NCBI RefSeq assembly: GCF_019925205.1
Contig: NC_083568.1
Span: forward strand, 13,452,393-13,516,392
Direction of reading: 5' to 3'
DNA: 64,000 nt
Origin: Metopolophium dirhodum
Taxonomy: Eukaryota > Arthropoda > Insecta > Hemiptera > Aphididae
The notes beneath the pieces are model-generated. The model worked only from the letters and a program-made list of their open reading frames with translations. It searched no databases and had not been told where the DNA came from. Shown in pieces: positions 49,018 to 61,465 of this stretch. Positions within the stretch are counted from its first letter, which is position 1; each line of letters begins with the position of its first letter. The position numbers were made by a program, and so were the translations under genes.

Positions 49018-52000
49018 AGTGCTCGCCATTACACGTGTAATGAACTACACGGGTACACGTGTTCTTAACTGAAACGGGATTAAGGCCCGTGTAATTAAAA
49101 TACACGTACATACACCCGTGTACCCGACATTACCCGTGTACCTATATACCCGACATTATCCGTGTACCTACATACCCGAAATTACCCGTATATTTTATTC
49201 TTCACGTGTCTGTGTTGAAACAATCGTGATTTCTCTATTTTTTTTTTTTTTTTTTAATAGCTCATAATAGTTAATTGAAGTGTGAGTAAAATAATAATTT
49301 AGGTAATTAATGTAGATAAATAATAAGACTCTATGATTATGTAAATAGGTACTTTAATATAAATGTAACATACAACTGAACTGCTTCAATGACTGTAATA
49401 CAGTACACAGTTTGACGGTTTAAGAAATGTGCACAATGTGCTTACAACAATCGAATACTAATATTCATTGTATATTTCAACATGAGTAAATAAATATATC
49501 TAAGAAATTGATAGTTGATATTGAAAAATAATAGAATATTTATATGTTATATACTTTACTAATTTGAATTTCTTTTGAAAAAAAAAATTATAAATTAATA
49601 AATTAATGTTGTGTTAAAATATTACGTAATATTTTGGTTAACACGAAATATAGGCCATAATAATGACTAAATAAATAAATCCAAAACTTTTAGAAAATGT
49701 GATAGATAAAAATTAAAATAACTAACAAAATCGTATAAACAAATAAATAAATAGTAGCAACAATAATATCAATAATATTAATAATGTATAGAGGTATATT
49801 GGTAAGTATTTATTCCTAAAATGTTATGAATAATAAATAAATAATAAACCAACAACAAATCACCCTTGATCTCCTTACAATAATTGTTTGTTTTGATAAA
49901 GGAAAACCAACATATTTACCGTTTCGGGCGCCAAACAACTTCTCTTAGCCGTCACAATGTTTCCAGCAGTCGAGAAACACCGTTCGGAACTTACTGACGT
50001 TGCTGGTATCCCTAAATACTTAACAGCTAAAACAACCATTAATGGATACTTCGTTGCACGCGTCTTCCACCATTCCAATGCATCAAAATCAAACCGTAAT
50101 TGTGGTTCTGCCAAGTAATTTTGAAATTGAACTGTAGAATCATCTGTATTACAGTTGCCCTTATCACCGTATAGAAACGCAAGTCCCCCGAAGCTATTTT
50201 TTGTCTCAGATGTTTGAATTTGCATATCGTCATTATGTTCACTTATATCATCTAACAAACTCTTGACTCGGGTTCGAATTTCTTCTCTTGCATCTGCTGC
50301 CTCGTGTTCTAAATCTTTGTATCTTGGGTCGAGAAAAGATGCAATTTGTCGAGCAGACACAACACTAGAAGGATTCCAGTTTAACTTGAAACGGTCTTTT
50401 AATTCTTGTATTACAATGTATTTGAAATTTTGAGCAATTTCATCGTCATTTATCTGAGGCTGTAAATGCTTTTCTATAACAATGTTAAGGAGAGGCCTGA
50501 CCATTGAAATTGAACAATACTTTTCACCACAAAATACAGTTGTAATTACTTGTAGAGGCTTAAGTAATTTAACTATAGTTTCTATAGCTGCCCATTGGTT
50601 CTCGGTTACTTCGAACTTTTGTGCCATTGCTGCTGTAGTAACTGTGCGATCAGCAAAGACATTTGATACTGGGCACCTATTTTCATAAAGTCGATCCAAC
50701 ATCATGAATACGGAGTTCCATCTGGTTTTACAACTTTGAATTAAACATTCCGCTGGTAAACCAAGTTGTTCTTGCTTAGTCTTTAAACATTGAGTGGCCA
50801 CATTTGAATGTTTAAAATGACCAACGATTTTATTACTTAATTGAATTAATTGTTCTATTTTATCATATTTCAAACCATTGTTAATCGCAAGTTGTAAAGT
50901 ATGCGCGGAACATGTAAGGTCATTTTTTTCTGTAATATTAGTAAGTAAATTGACAGCATTCAAAACATTTTTTGCGTTATCAGTAACTACTGCCATAACT
51001 TTTTGTTCGATTTCCCATTTACTAAAAGTAGTTTCCAACTGATTACTTAGATTGAGAGCTGTATGGCGGTCCTCCAATTGGTGAGTTGTCAGAGTGTAAG
51101 ATTTTGGGCACCACTGGTCATCAATAAAATGTGCAGTAACTGTTATATACGATTCTAGAGATATTGATGACCAACAGTCAGATGTACAACTTACACTCTT
51201 GGCATTTCTTAATTCTTTTTTTATTTGTTCTTCAACCGACGATTTAAATGCTTTGAGTCTTCGTTTTATAGCTCCTTCTTTACATATTAAATAATTTGGT
51301 TCGACGATAGCCATAAACTGTTGAAACCCAGAACTTGAACAAAATGATAATGGCATTTGGTTGATCGCAATCATTTTAGCTAACGCTTGGTGGATTTGTT
51401 CTGTTCTCTCAGAACTACAAATGTTATTATGCTCAAGGTACTTATTCATAAACGTTCTACGTCGTTTTCTGAGGGGTGGTTCACGAAATTCTGAAGATGA
51501 AGAACAATCGGTATTTAAATTATTTGAAGATGATGATGATGAACCATGTGTCATAATCGTATTAGACTCCTCTACTTCAAGATCATTATCATCACTAAGA
51601 AATATAATTTAATTACAATAATAATTAAAATTAATCAAAAAGCTTTGAATTAAAGAAAAAGGTTCAGCCAAACACATTACAATGGTTTAAGATCCCTCGC
51701 CCAAAAGCAAACCGAATAAAAAAGACACCAAATAACTTAAAAATAGTAAATACTTATGAAAAAATGCAAAACATATTATATAAAATAGGTGATAGCTATT
51801 GCTGTATATAATACGATTATCTTAATTATTAAATTACCTACTAAATTTAATAATATTTTTATAATTATTATAAATTTAACATGGATATTATATTAAATAA
51901 ACTTGTTAGTTAATTTTTTTAATCAATTTTAGCATTCGTTGTATATCCACCAAAAATGTATGAGAAAAAATAAAAAAAATATTTAAGAAATATAATATGA

Positions 52001-53154
52001 ACGACACGTATGAAATGAAAGCGTAACCTTACGAGCTATAAAATGGATTATGAGTCATGGATCGAAAAATGCATATATTTATTTAAAATTACCATATCGG
52101 TGATCTAAACAATAATGATATCTATATATAGGTCTAACTTGATGTTAAGTGGTCTGTACTCTGTAGGGGATACAATATTGAAGATACAAAATAGGAGGGG
52201 ATTGGAATCAAAATATGTATTTTATATTAGGTATAGGATCATTATTTTAATAAATAATTATTATAAGTATTTAGTATTTACTATTTTCTTAAAACTACCA
52301 ACTTTCTATTCAAAATAATTCATGTTCCAAATACATACCTTTGATTTTGAGTAGTTCTTCCGACATTATGTATTACTTTTAAATGTCTTCCGAACGATCC
52401 TGTTGACCCACCAGCACAACTAAACTCTTTATTTGAATTATCATCACATAAATCGCAAAAAGCCCTATCACCTTGCCGTTTACCATATTGCCACACCCAA
52501 CTTTTTGACCGATTACTCATCTTTCAAACTAAAATAATGAAATTACGTACAACAGTGAATATGAAACGTCACGTCATACACACAGACACTGTATAAATTA
52601 TGAAACAATCTTAAAATTGACAAAATATTGTAACAAGCTATCGAGGCCGTAAAGTTGTCGATAAGATAACTTTGGGTTTTTTTCTTTAAAACCAGTTTAA
52701 AATAATCGTATAATACTATAAGTTATTACATATAACGATTAACGATTGAGAATAATTTAATAGATTAATTAATTTGTATTTACTACCTAAGCCATAATAT
52801 AACACATTATAACATTTAAAACTCATAACTATTTAAGTATCAATCTCTAAAGTCTAAATAATGAAGATATAAGATTTTGAAATAATTGTATGTATATTTA
52901 TTAAATGAATTAATAAAATTACAGGGGTGTCCAGTGTCTACTTCATGGTAATAAATGCATGAGTAACGGGTATTAAATACACGTGTAACGGGTATTAATT
53001 ACACGGGTAATGGCCAACGGGTATTAAATACACGTGTATCGGTAAAAAATATCCGTGTATAAAAAACACGGATCTTAATTTATTTTTAGTACGTGTACCC
53101 GGGTTACGTGTACACGTGTACTCTAATAACCGTGTATAACCACGACCCCTAAAT
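49018..53154 (-). mobile_element. hAT DNA transposon, apparently autonomous, about 4.1 kb
   Basis: The two-exon BED/hAT transposase is framed by matching terminal regions. The left end AGTGCTCGCCATTACACGTG and the complement of the right end AGGGGTCGTGGTTATACACG are imperfect inverted repeats. Behind each lies an array of ACACGTGTA/CCCGTGTA motifs (49018-49210 and about 52975-53145), typical of subterminal transposase-binding sites in hAT elements. TATAAATT occurs at 49010-49017 and 53155-53162 and could be the 8-bp target duplication, but the ends do not align perfectly with it in this AT-rich setting. Confidence 0.8.
49875..52520 (-). CDS. hAT-family transposase with BED zinc finger
   Basis: Exon 1 (52520-52339) encodes the BED finger with ligands C22, C25, H46 and H51 (FCDLC...FGRHLKVIH). 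Exon 2 (51594-49875) joins in phase (AG + T), for 633 residues without a stop. The RNase H-like core has the first aspartate in CTSDCWSS (D200) and the second in VVTDNAKNV (D267). A CSAHTLQLAIN block follows, then the C-terminal dimerisation region (YPLMVVLAVKYLGIPATSVS, then SERCFSTAG). This domain order and length are those of active hAT or ZBED-like proteins. The surrounding terminal repeats indicate a transposon rather than a domesticated gene. It is encoded away from the left end, with the intron inside the element. Confidence 0.93.
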
Positions 53155-55397
53155 TATAAATTACTTTATTCTCAATAATATCATCAAATATACTTGATAA
53201 TATCATAGGCTGACTGACCAGTGACCGTTTTCGCTTAGAATCGTTACAATGATATTATATCATTGAATTCAAATTTAACACCATCCATTACAGTGACCCA
53301 CTTGTAACCTACTGTACAGCAGATCGACATCCACTTACCCCCCTTTTTTTTGTTGCAATTTTTTGAAACTCGTGTAAGTACTTATGCTGAAAACAATGGT
53401 GAAGTCAGAAATTGGGGCTCAGATATAGTTTCGAAGTTATGACACTTCAATGTTAGGGAACTTTTCTACTTTACGGGACACCCGTTTTTTGGGCTTTTTT
53501 AAAAACTTCTATATAGTTTACTTTATGTACTACGAAAACAAAATCTGTGTGACTGTGTACATACATCTTTTAATCTTCATAAACATTTTTCCATGCTTGC
53601 AGTTTGAAAGAAACGATTTGTTTTTATTTATTTTAAGCGTCATTCATTGAGGTTATAATATGAATATAAGATGTAACCAGAATAGCTTATGTTTTATGAG
53701 GATCGTAGTATAGATTTTAGTGTCTGTTTGTTCAGAGGATACGCGTGATATCTAAGCTCAGTACTCTTGGGGATTTTCACTTTACCGCCCACTGGACGGA
53801 AAAAACGTCGCTTTCCAACGCTTCAACCGTCATCGAAAACTAAACTTTCGATGCAGGCGTGACAAAAAATATTTTATTTTTTTTATTGAATATTGAGTAG
53901 TAATCTACTACTCTATACATAATTTTATAATTTTACATTTTAACATTTTATTTATAAAAACGTTTTATTAAATTTTTAATATTGGCTATATTGTGTGTAG
54001 AAGTTTTGGTTTGGATATTTAGTCCATGTATATACTATATTTTTATCTAGATTCATTTTCGTATATATATGTGGATTTTTAAGGCATTTTTTGTACCTAC
54101 CTGTACTTGGGGGGAAGATGTTCTGTGGTGATGTAAACTTTTGTTTTCCAAATAGGAACCACTATTTTTATTTGTAAATTGCTGAGCAGATAATTATTTT
54201 AGAAATGTTGATTAATCTTAAACAAAAATCTACCGAGTGGTTTCTGATTATAATTCTACACCTTGATACACAAATTAGAAATTACTAATTAGTCACGAAT
54301 TATGATATACGGATAAGACATTAATAATTATTAATAGGTATTAGGTATAGGTAGGTACCTATATTATCTTAATTCGTGTAATTATTAGTATGTATAACAT
54401 TAATTAAATTATTAATATGATGAGATAAGCCTAGACCTACTACAACGTTTGCATCGAAGATTCGAATAAAATTCTAATCGGTAAAATAGTTAAAAATACC
54501 TACCACAGTAGTATAACATAGGTACATTGCCCAATTAGGGAACTATCAACTAATTTATTGTATTCAGAATTCAGAATTTATGCTGTGTTTAAAATACTTA
54601 CATAATAGTACCTACATGCATATGTAGATTAGACAAGAGTAGACCTAGACAAGTTTTCCAATCTCATAAAGTACCTACATTGTTTATGATTAATCCAAAC
54701 GAAGTTGATAACTGATAAGTGATTAAGTGAATTGATAAACCGCCTTTATACCTAGCCATTAGATATTTTTCAGTTAAAACTCATAAACGTTTTTGCAGAC
54801 CCGGCTTAATAGCTAAGCGTATTTCTGTTATATGTCCGGACTACCAAGATAATGATGCACACTGCACGGATATACGAAAAAATGTTTAGTATTTTTATTT
54901 ATCTGTGGTATGGTGTAATATAAATGCCGCGTAAAAAATCCTACACAATCCTTGGAATTTGCTTTTACCATTTTCGATCATAATTGTCGTCATTCAAAAA
55001 GTCGAACGCATCACAAATCTGAAAACCGATTCACCGATGGATAAAATATAATTTGTAGTCGGTCGTGGTGAAAAACCGAAAATCTATGGACGAATTTGCA
55101 GTGGTCGAACATCATGGATGAAAATAATATATTTGTTGTACGACTATTATAGTACCTATAAGATATGTATTAAAATTAAAGTCAGTTATTTTTTGTGAGC
55201 ATACCTACTCTGAATAATATTATTATAGATACTTTATTAACTTACTGTTATCCGGTATCATACTTAAATATCGCATCAAATACGTGCCATTTGGTGTTTA
55301 TTTTTTCACCTATTCTTCTGTTTTATCGTTACAGAATAAACAAATCGTGTATCGTCTACGGTATATCACACATTAGGTACTTGTAATTTGAAATAAC
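53155..55397. other. Intergenic before the peroxiredoxin gene; repeats
   Basis: Contains family A copy 4 and adjoining repeat-like sequence (for example near 53760-53870), then AT-rich sequence that presumably holds the promoter and 5' leader of the peroxiredoxin gene. No further gene was recognised. Confidence 0.5.
53222..53345 (+). repeat. Dispersed repeat family A, copy 4
   Basis: Carries TTAGAATCGTTACAATGATA, TCATTGAATTCAAATTTAAC, CATTACAGTGACCCACTTGT, CTACTGTACAGCAGATCGAC and ATCCACTTACCCCCC in the family order. Confidence 0.75.
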
Positions 55398-58300
55398 ATG
55401 TTGAAAATAGGACAGATAGTGGCTGATGTTAGCCTAAAGACGACCGCTGGTGACTTTGGCGTACACGAGTACTTCGGAGGCAGGTGAGAAGATCTAATAT
55501 CTCTCGTCAGGCACGGATCCAGAGCAAAGATCTGGGGGGGGGGGGGCAACAATTTTTTTACAACAAATACAATTATTATACTTTATTCTTAATTTAAAAA
55601 TGTTGGCATAATAGTAGATATAGGTAATCAATGTGATAAATAATTTATTGATTAATTAATATAGAAAGCGACAATGCGAAAAGAAGTTTAGATTTTGTTT
55701 ATTTATTATTTTATATATAATATTTAAATTTATAAAAAATATGTCTGGGGGTGCCTAGGCCCCTAGCCTACCCCTCCCTGGATCCGTCCCTGTCACTCGT
55801 AGAGATCACTATATAGATAACTATTTTACCCGCGTAACCGATCACAATATGTATTGGTTCTGTAACGTTTCCCCTACAATAATGCGTTTAAGTTTAATGG
55901 ATGGACGAATGTTAATTAGTTATATGTAGCCAATGGCCATGTGGGTCATGTACATTATACCTAGTAGATCCAATTATATAAATTTGTTTAACTAAAGTGC
56001 AGACCCTATGGGCCGGTGCACCTATAGGCCATAAATAACTATAATAATATATGTTCGTATTATTTTTTATTTTCTTATTTCTAAAAATAATAAATGTATA
56101 GTATACAAAATATATATAATTATAATTTATATTTAATATTTATAGATAATAATTCTATTCTATAATTTTATTATTTGCAAAACAAAAATTCCAAATTTGC
56201 ATTTTGGAGGGGGGAACAAATGTACTTAAAAGTTTATAAGGGAATGAGGGATAATTATGAGTTATTTTTTAATAGTGTAATAATATACTCCACTATAATA
56301 TGGAGTGTCTCCATACATTTCCTGTTTTAGGGAGTTGATGGTTTACCTCTCATAATCCATCTATACCTATATGTTGGAGGGGAGAAAACTTGACACTTGT
56401 ACCTTTTAGACCCTGAGCCTGGGTATAACAAATGTCAAATGACTTTACAAAGCTCTGCTCTTATGTACCTATAGAAATCGTGATTTGTGTGCTACTATTT
56501 AAAACTATTTTATAATTTATTTTGTAGCTGGGGTTTGTTAGTATGTTATGTGGCCGATTTTTCTGCTGTATGTACTGATGAGCTGAGTCGATTGGTGAAA
56601 GACTTTCATGAATTTGAATCTCGAAATATAAAAATATTGGCGATGTCTTGTGATTCTATTGATTCTCACAATAAATGGATAGAGGTACCTAATATTAAAT
56701 TAAAATTATTTATTAGAAAAAATATGATATTATGAAAATGTATGTAATAGTTTATAACGAGGTTTATAATTTCAAATGTGTTTAATTACCTTGCCTATTT
56801 TTACACTTCAAATTTACATTAATACATTTATTTTTCATAAGCTAATTAATTAATAAGATAATATATACTAATACGATTTTCGTATGCACTATACAATTAT
56901 TAAGATAAAATACAGTAGTTAAATGTATTTGAATATTATCAATTATATTAAAGGTATCTACTACATGGCCACGTAGATATGTAATGTTAAAAATTAATTT
57001 TTCTATCTATATTAAGGATATAAAGAAAGTGAGTGGAATGAAATCTGACGAAAAATTTCCATTTCCAATTGTATCAGATCGTAATCGTATGGTTTCCTTG
57101 TACCTGAATGTATTAGATGCAAAATGCATCGATGAGGATGGCATACCTTTACCTTGTAGAGCTGCATTTGTTTTGGCACCTGACATGACCATTCAACTCA
57201 TACATTTTTACCCTGAAAACATTGGACGTAACTTCGAGTAACCCATCTTTTTAGACTAATTATATTTTTTTACGTGTTTCAAAAAAATTTACAGAAACTA
57301 TTCTTATTTAGTGAGATTTTTAGAACCATTGATGCTCTACAACTGACTTTCAAATTCAGCAACGACTTATTTACTCCTTGCGGTTGGAAAGTTTGTACCT
57401 GTTTATTATTAATGACCTACCTATATTTTATTATTTTATAAGTGATAAAAATATTTAATTGTGTGAGATGTACCTTCAGGCTTTAAGTATACGTATACCT
57501 ATCCAGTATGGCAGTATCCATACGACCATACATTTTACTTTTTGTCATTTTTGATAATCAAAGTCAAAAAGAAAAAGTTGTGTTATATTTGTACGTATAG
57601 GTTGGCGTACCAATGTTGGGTAAATTACTTTAATTGTTACCTACTCGATTATAATTGTAAAGAAATTATGTTAATTTTCATTTTTCATGTTCCAAAAAAT
57701 AAATAGTTTACATAGGTATTTCCTCGGGTATTTCCCTAATATCTTAAAAATGCTACACAAACTACACAACAATATTTATTAGTTTTAACTATTATAAATT
57801 ATAATACATTATTTTTACAGTGTAAATTTGTAATAGCTAATATTATTATACATATAAAAATAATAAATCTGCAGTCCACGTGGCCTAAAAGAAATGTACC
57901 GTGTATTTCAAGAACAGCTAATTATATAACTTAATTAATTAACTTTCCAGTTTCCTCATACTTTACGGTGCAAGTAGACATGTTTTCAAAACTATTTAAA
58001 ATTAAATTCTGACGAATTACAACTAAAACTTAAATGCTCATACCCAAACACAAATGTGTACCCGCATCATAAACATTTATAATCGATATAGGTACCTGGT
58101 ACTTGTTACTCGTATAGTGTTATATATTTTTCCCAAAACTTTTTTTTTTATTCACAATACTATACTTTATTCCCCGTAAGTTAACACACATTTTTTTTTG
58201 GCACAAAAAAGAGTATGGTGAAAACGTTGTGAGAATATAGTTCTCTATAGTTCTACAGTTTCAACAGTTTCACTATAGTCACCAATTCACCATACTCTGC

Positions 58301-59040
58301 GTGCGCAAAAAAAAAGTGGATCAACTTACGGGTAATAGAGTATACAAGTCAAGTCAAAACCATAGGTATTATTATTATTATAGATAACTATAATCGTCGA
58401 AACTATGAAGACTATTCTATTCTAGTCTTCATGGTCGAAACGGTAACGAGTTCTATGGTAACGAGTAAGTTATATACATATATATTATGGGAATTACCTA
58501 CTTATCAAAAGTAATTTCCATTACATTTACGTTAAATTACGTTACTTGGAAACAATGATAATGGAATTGCGTTTATGTTAAATTACATTACTTTGGAAAC
58601 AATGATAATGGAATTACGTTTTTACACAATATTCATAATATCATTACTTTCGTTACGTAACTAGTTACAACCCAACACTGTCTATGCGATGCTAATACCC
58701 TAGTGTTATACTCATAGACATATTAAGTATTAACTAATTAACTATTAGTTAATATACCTATGGTTATACTCCTATAATACCTACTACCAACTTACCTGCA
58801 AAAATTATGAACCTAAACCTATATAATATTAGATAAGTCGTAAGTACCTACTTAAAATTGCAAACCTATTATTTTGTTTATTTTTTATAGCCTGTCACGG
58901 ATTGCTTAGTATCGCCAAAAATACCTAAAGATGAAATTGAAAAAAAATTCCCTACCGCTACAGTTATCGAATTACCATCAGGAAAAGATTATATGCGCAT
59001 CATTCCAAAAATAGAGGTTAATAAAAAATACGACAAATAA
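55398..59040 (+). CDS. Prdx6: 1-Cys peroxiredoxin (Prdx6 type) with altered peroxidatic loop
   Basis: Five exons, 55398-55483, 56528-56684, 57017-57237, 57312-57390 and 58891-59040, give 230 residues (Prdx6 has about 220-225). The thioredoxin-like domain holds the peroxidatic cysteine C44 in DFSAVCTDEL. The C-terminal 1-Cys Prx domain reads GRNFDEIFRTIDALQLT and ELPSGKDYMRIIP. The usual loop HPRDFTPVC is here YVADFSAVC: the conserved Pro of PxxxT/SxxC is Val, and the His and Arg beside it are Tyr and Ala. R129 (RAAFVLAPD) is kept. The phospholipase-type residues of human Prdx6 are also present: H23, the GxSxG motif GGSWG (S29) and D137. The acceptor of exon 4 is TTATTTAG ending at 57311; the nearer TTTACAG would give a stop. 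Family members are cytosolic peroxidases with phospholipase A2 activity. AATAAA lies at 59078. Confidence 0.9.
55508..55792. mobile_element. hAT-type MITE in peroxiredoxin intron 1
   Basis: It starts CAGGCACGGATCCAGAG and ends CCCTGGATCCGTCCCTG, an inverted repeat with one or two mismatches. The flanks TCTCTCGT (55500-55507) and TCACTCGT (55793-55800) match at seven of eight bases, as expected of an aged 8-bp hAT target duplication. A run of Gs near the left end varies from the right arm. Confidence 0.75.
57610..58680. mobile_element. Possible hAT-like element in peroxiredoxin intron 4
   Basis: CAATGTTGGGTAAATTACTT at about 57611 is inverted relative to GTTACAACCCAACACTG at about 58664-58680. 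Near the right end a unit of about 47 bases (TTGGAAACAATGATAATGGA) is tandemly repeated (58531-58577, 58578-58624). Target duplications do not match, so the boundaries are tentative. Confidence 0.35.
58161..58345. mobile_element. Small palindromic MITE with TA ends
   Basis: TATACTTTATTCCCCGTAAG is mirrored by CTTACGGGTAATAGAGTATA. The inner arms also pair (AGAGTATGGTGAA / TTCACCATACTCT). TA at both ends suggests a Tc1/mariner-type nonautonomous element. It lies inside the possible larger element at 57610-58680. Confidence 0.6.
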
Positions 59041-61465
59041 AGAATAATGCATTTCAACATTTTGAAATTACCGGTATAATAAATTGTTCTATTGGATTTA
59101 TCTAACTATTCTTTGTTAAAATTTACTAATTATTAAATTACCTATTTGTTATTTGGTACCTGTTGTTATTATTTCTAAAAAGTTTTTCAATTTTAAAAGT
59201 ATAACTTTTCGTATGTTTGGATTTTGCAAAAAATAAGAATTATAATAAACTGTTGTTTGTTACATAATAAATCACAGTTATTTTAATAATTGCTAATAAT
59301 CAATCTTCTTTTATCATTTGTTTTTTTACATTTAACAATTAGGTAACAATATTATGTCAGGCTATCAGGCCTGCCCGCAATGAAAAATTACATTATAATT
59401 GTATTCGTACATTTGGTTACCTATTTAAAACGCCGCCTGATCAATATAATATATTGTGCAATAATATTATAATATTAATATTATTTAATATTTTAACACA
59501 TTAATTGTATATTTTAATATTTTAAAATGATAAATATTTATTTATTATAAATAACTGTCTGGTTTCTATTGTAATATTTATAACTTAATAAGCATACAAT
59601 GTGTACATTTCCCGATGGGCCGGTTCTTGTGAGGGCCGGCCGAGTTGCTATAATTATTATATTATAGTTACAAAAAAAAAATTATATTTTTATAAATTAA
59701 GCATAAAGAACCAAATTATTTTTAAAATTGTATGGTGTCTAAACATTCAGTGAAATTTTCGAATATCTACAGCCATTTGTTTTTTAATTACAACAAAATA
59801 AGAAATTCGTTACATCATAAGAAATCAAGTGAATATCAAATGTTGTAAAAATATGAATTTCAAACGCTCGTAAAATTTTAATTTGACTTTCTTGTAGACA
59901 ATTTTTTTTGATAAATGTAGAAAAACTCATGAGGAATCTTGTTTTACATTTTCAAATCTTAGATTTAAAAAGATCATTTTTTATGAATTGCTAACTCAAA
60001 ATAATTTGCAAATTTTCGTCATTTTTACTTATTTTGTCAATACTTGAACTTTAAATGCTTATAAAAAAAATTGTGACTATGTATTTTTAATTTTTTTCAT
60101 CTGCCTTTGAAGCAATATACTAGGAGCCTTATATTACATTTTCAAGCTTTTTTAACCAACAAATAAAATTTTATTGATATTTATAGAAAAAAAAACTAAA
60201 AAACATGGAAACTGAAAGTGGCCGTAAACAGCTCAAAATATTTGGAAAATGTTATGGTGTATAGAAAATGCTAATATAAACATTTAGTCAACATTTCATG
60301 TAACTAGTCATTTTTTCTAGAGTTGCATCAAAAACCAAAATCGATTTTCTCAAAAACAGATTTTGCTTAAAAATTCCCGTTTTTCCTTAATTTTTCTTGT
60401 TTTTCACGGCGCTTTTGAAAACTACTGAGAAATTTTTACTTTTGACCCCCCCAAAGTTCCAACTAGATTCACTTTCCTATCAAAAAAGATACTGTTGAAG
60501 AAAATCTAAGTATTTTTACTGACCTAAAAGGTGACGACACAAAAAAAAAATTTAAATAAAAATTTAAAAAAAGGATTATAAGTTAAAAAAAAAAACAAAT
60601 CATTGTAAAATCAATACATTAATTGCTCCGCTCAGAATCTAAAATGTAATAAGATTAAACTTCAAGTTTAAGTTAGGACAGTCTGAACAACCACCTTATC
60701 TGACTAACCCAAAACTGTTATAGCTTTAATTATAGGTAATTATATATTTTACTAACTTAGGGATGAAACTAAAAAAATTTGAAATTTGAGTAAAATTATG
60801 ACAATTTTTTTTTTGGTTGGGGGGGTTACATTTGCGGTGCAGGGCCGGTTTGATTCATATTTCCTGGGCTGAAAAAATTCGGCCAATCCACCGCTGTGTA
60901 TTGGGTTATGTATGTATACATAATAATATACAGTATGCGCTTTAAAATAACAAAATATGTGTAATGTATTAAAATGCAATTAATAAATGTTGTTCATCCA
61001 GATCATTAAATGTTTTTTTTAATTGAACATAATTTGTTATTCTTCCAGCATTTCACACCAGTAGTATGTAACACTGAGCATGGCATTAAATTATTGACTC
61101 TATTAAACTTAAAACCATATTTATTTCACAGGCTTCTAATGTTATTTCTTTAAATCAATAATATTTTATCAATTTAAAACTTTTATTATGTATTTGAAAT
61201 TAGATTACTTACCTATTAATAAATGTAATCAAAATATCAATAATACCATAATTACCATATGGATTTCTTAAAAAAATTTCAAAACAGTTCAATTTTTAAG
61301 GAATGTGTAATATTTAAAAAATGAAAATTATAAATAAATGATTTAATTTTAATAAAAATATTACAAATCATTTTTTACAAGACTTCAAAATAATTCAAGT
61401 AACACAAATCCAGTATATAATATATACCAATATAAATAGCAAAAGAAATTGTAGTTTAAAAAAGT
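59041..61465. other. Intergenic between peroxiredoxin and ZDHHC6; repeats only
   Basis: After the peroxiredoxin 3' UTR there are G/C-rich transposon-end-like words near 59375 and 59610-59645, then the inverted family B copy, then CAGGGCCGGTTTGATTC near 60840. No gene was recognised. Confidence 0.5.
59735..60645 (-). repeat. Dispersed repeat family B, inverted copy
   Basis: Read on the minus strand it begins AGATTCTGAGCGGAGCAATT at 60645 and follows the same order as 47838-48995, including the complement of GGTGTATAGAAAATGCTAAT and GTTGTAATTAAAAAACAAAT. Confidence 0.8.

Noticed and set aside
57241..57311. TTTACAG acceptor ending at about 57294 for peroxiredoxin exon 4
   Set aside because: It leads to a stop codon within 18 codons. 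The acceptor at 57311 restores the conserved NFDEI.RTIDALQLT.
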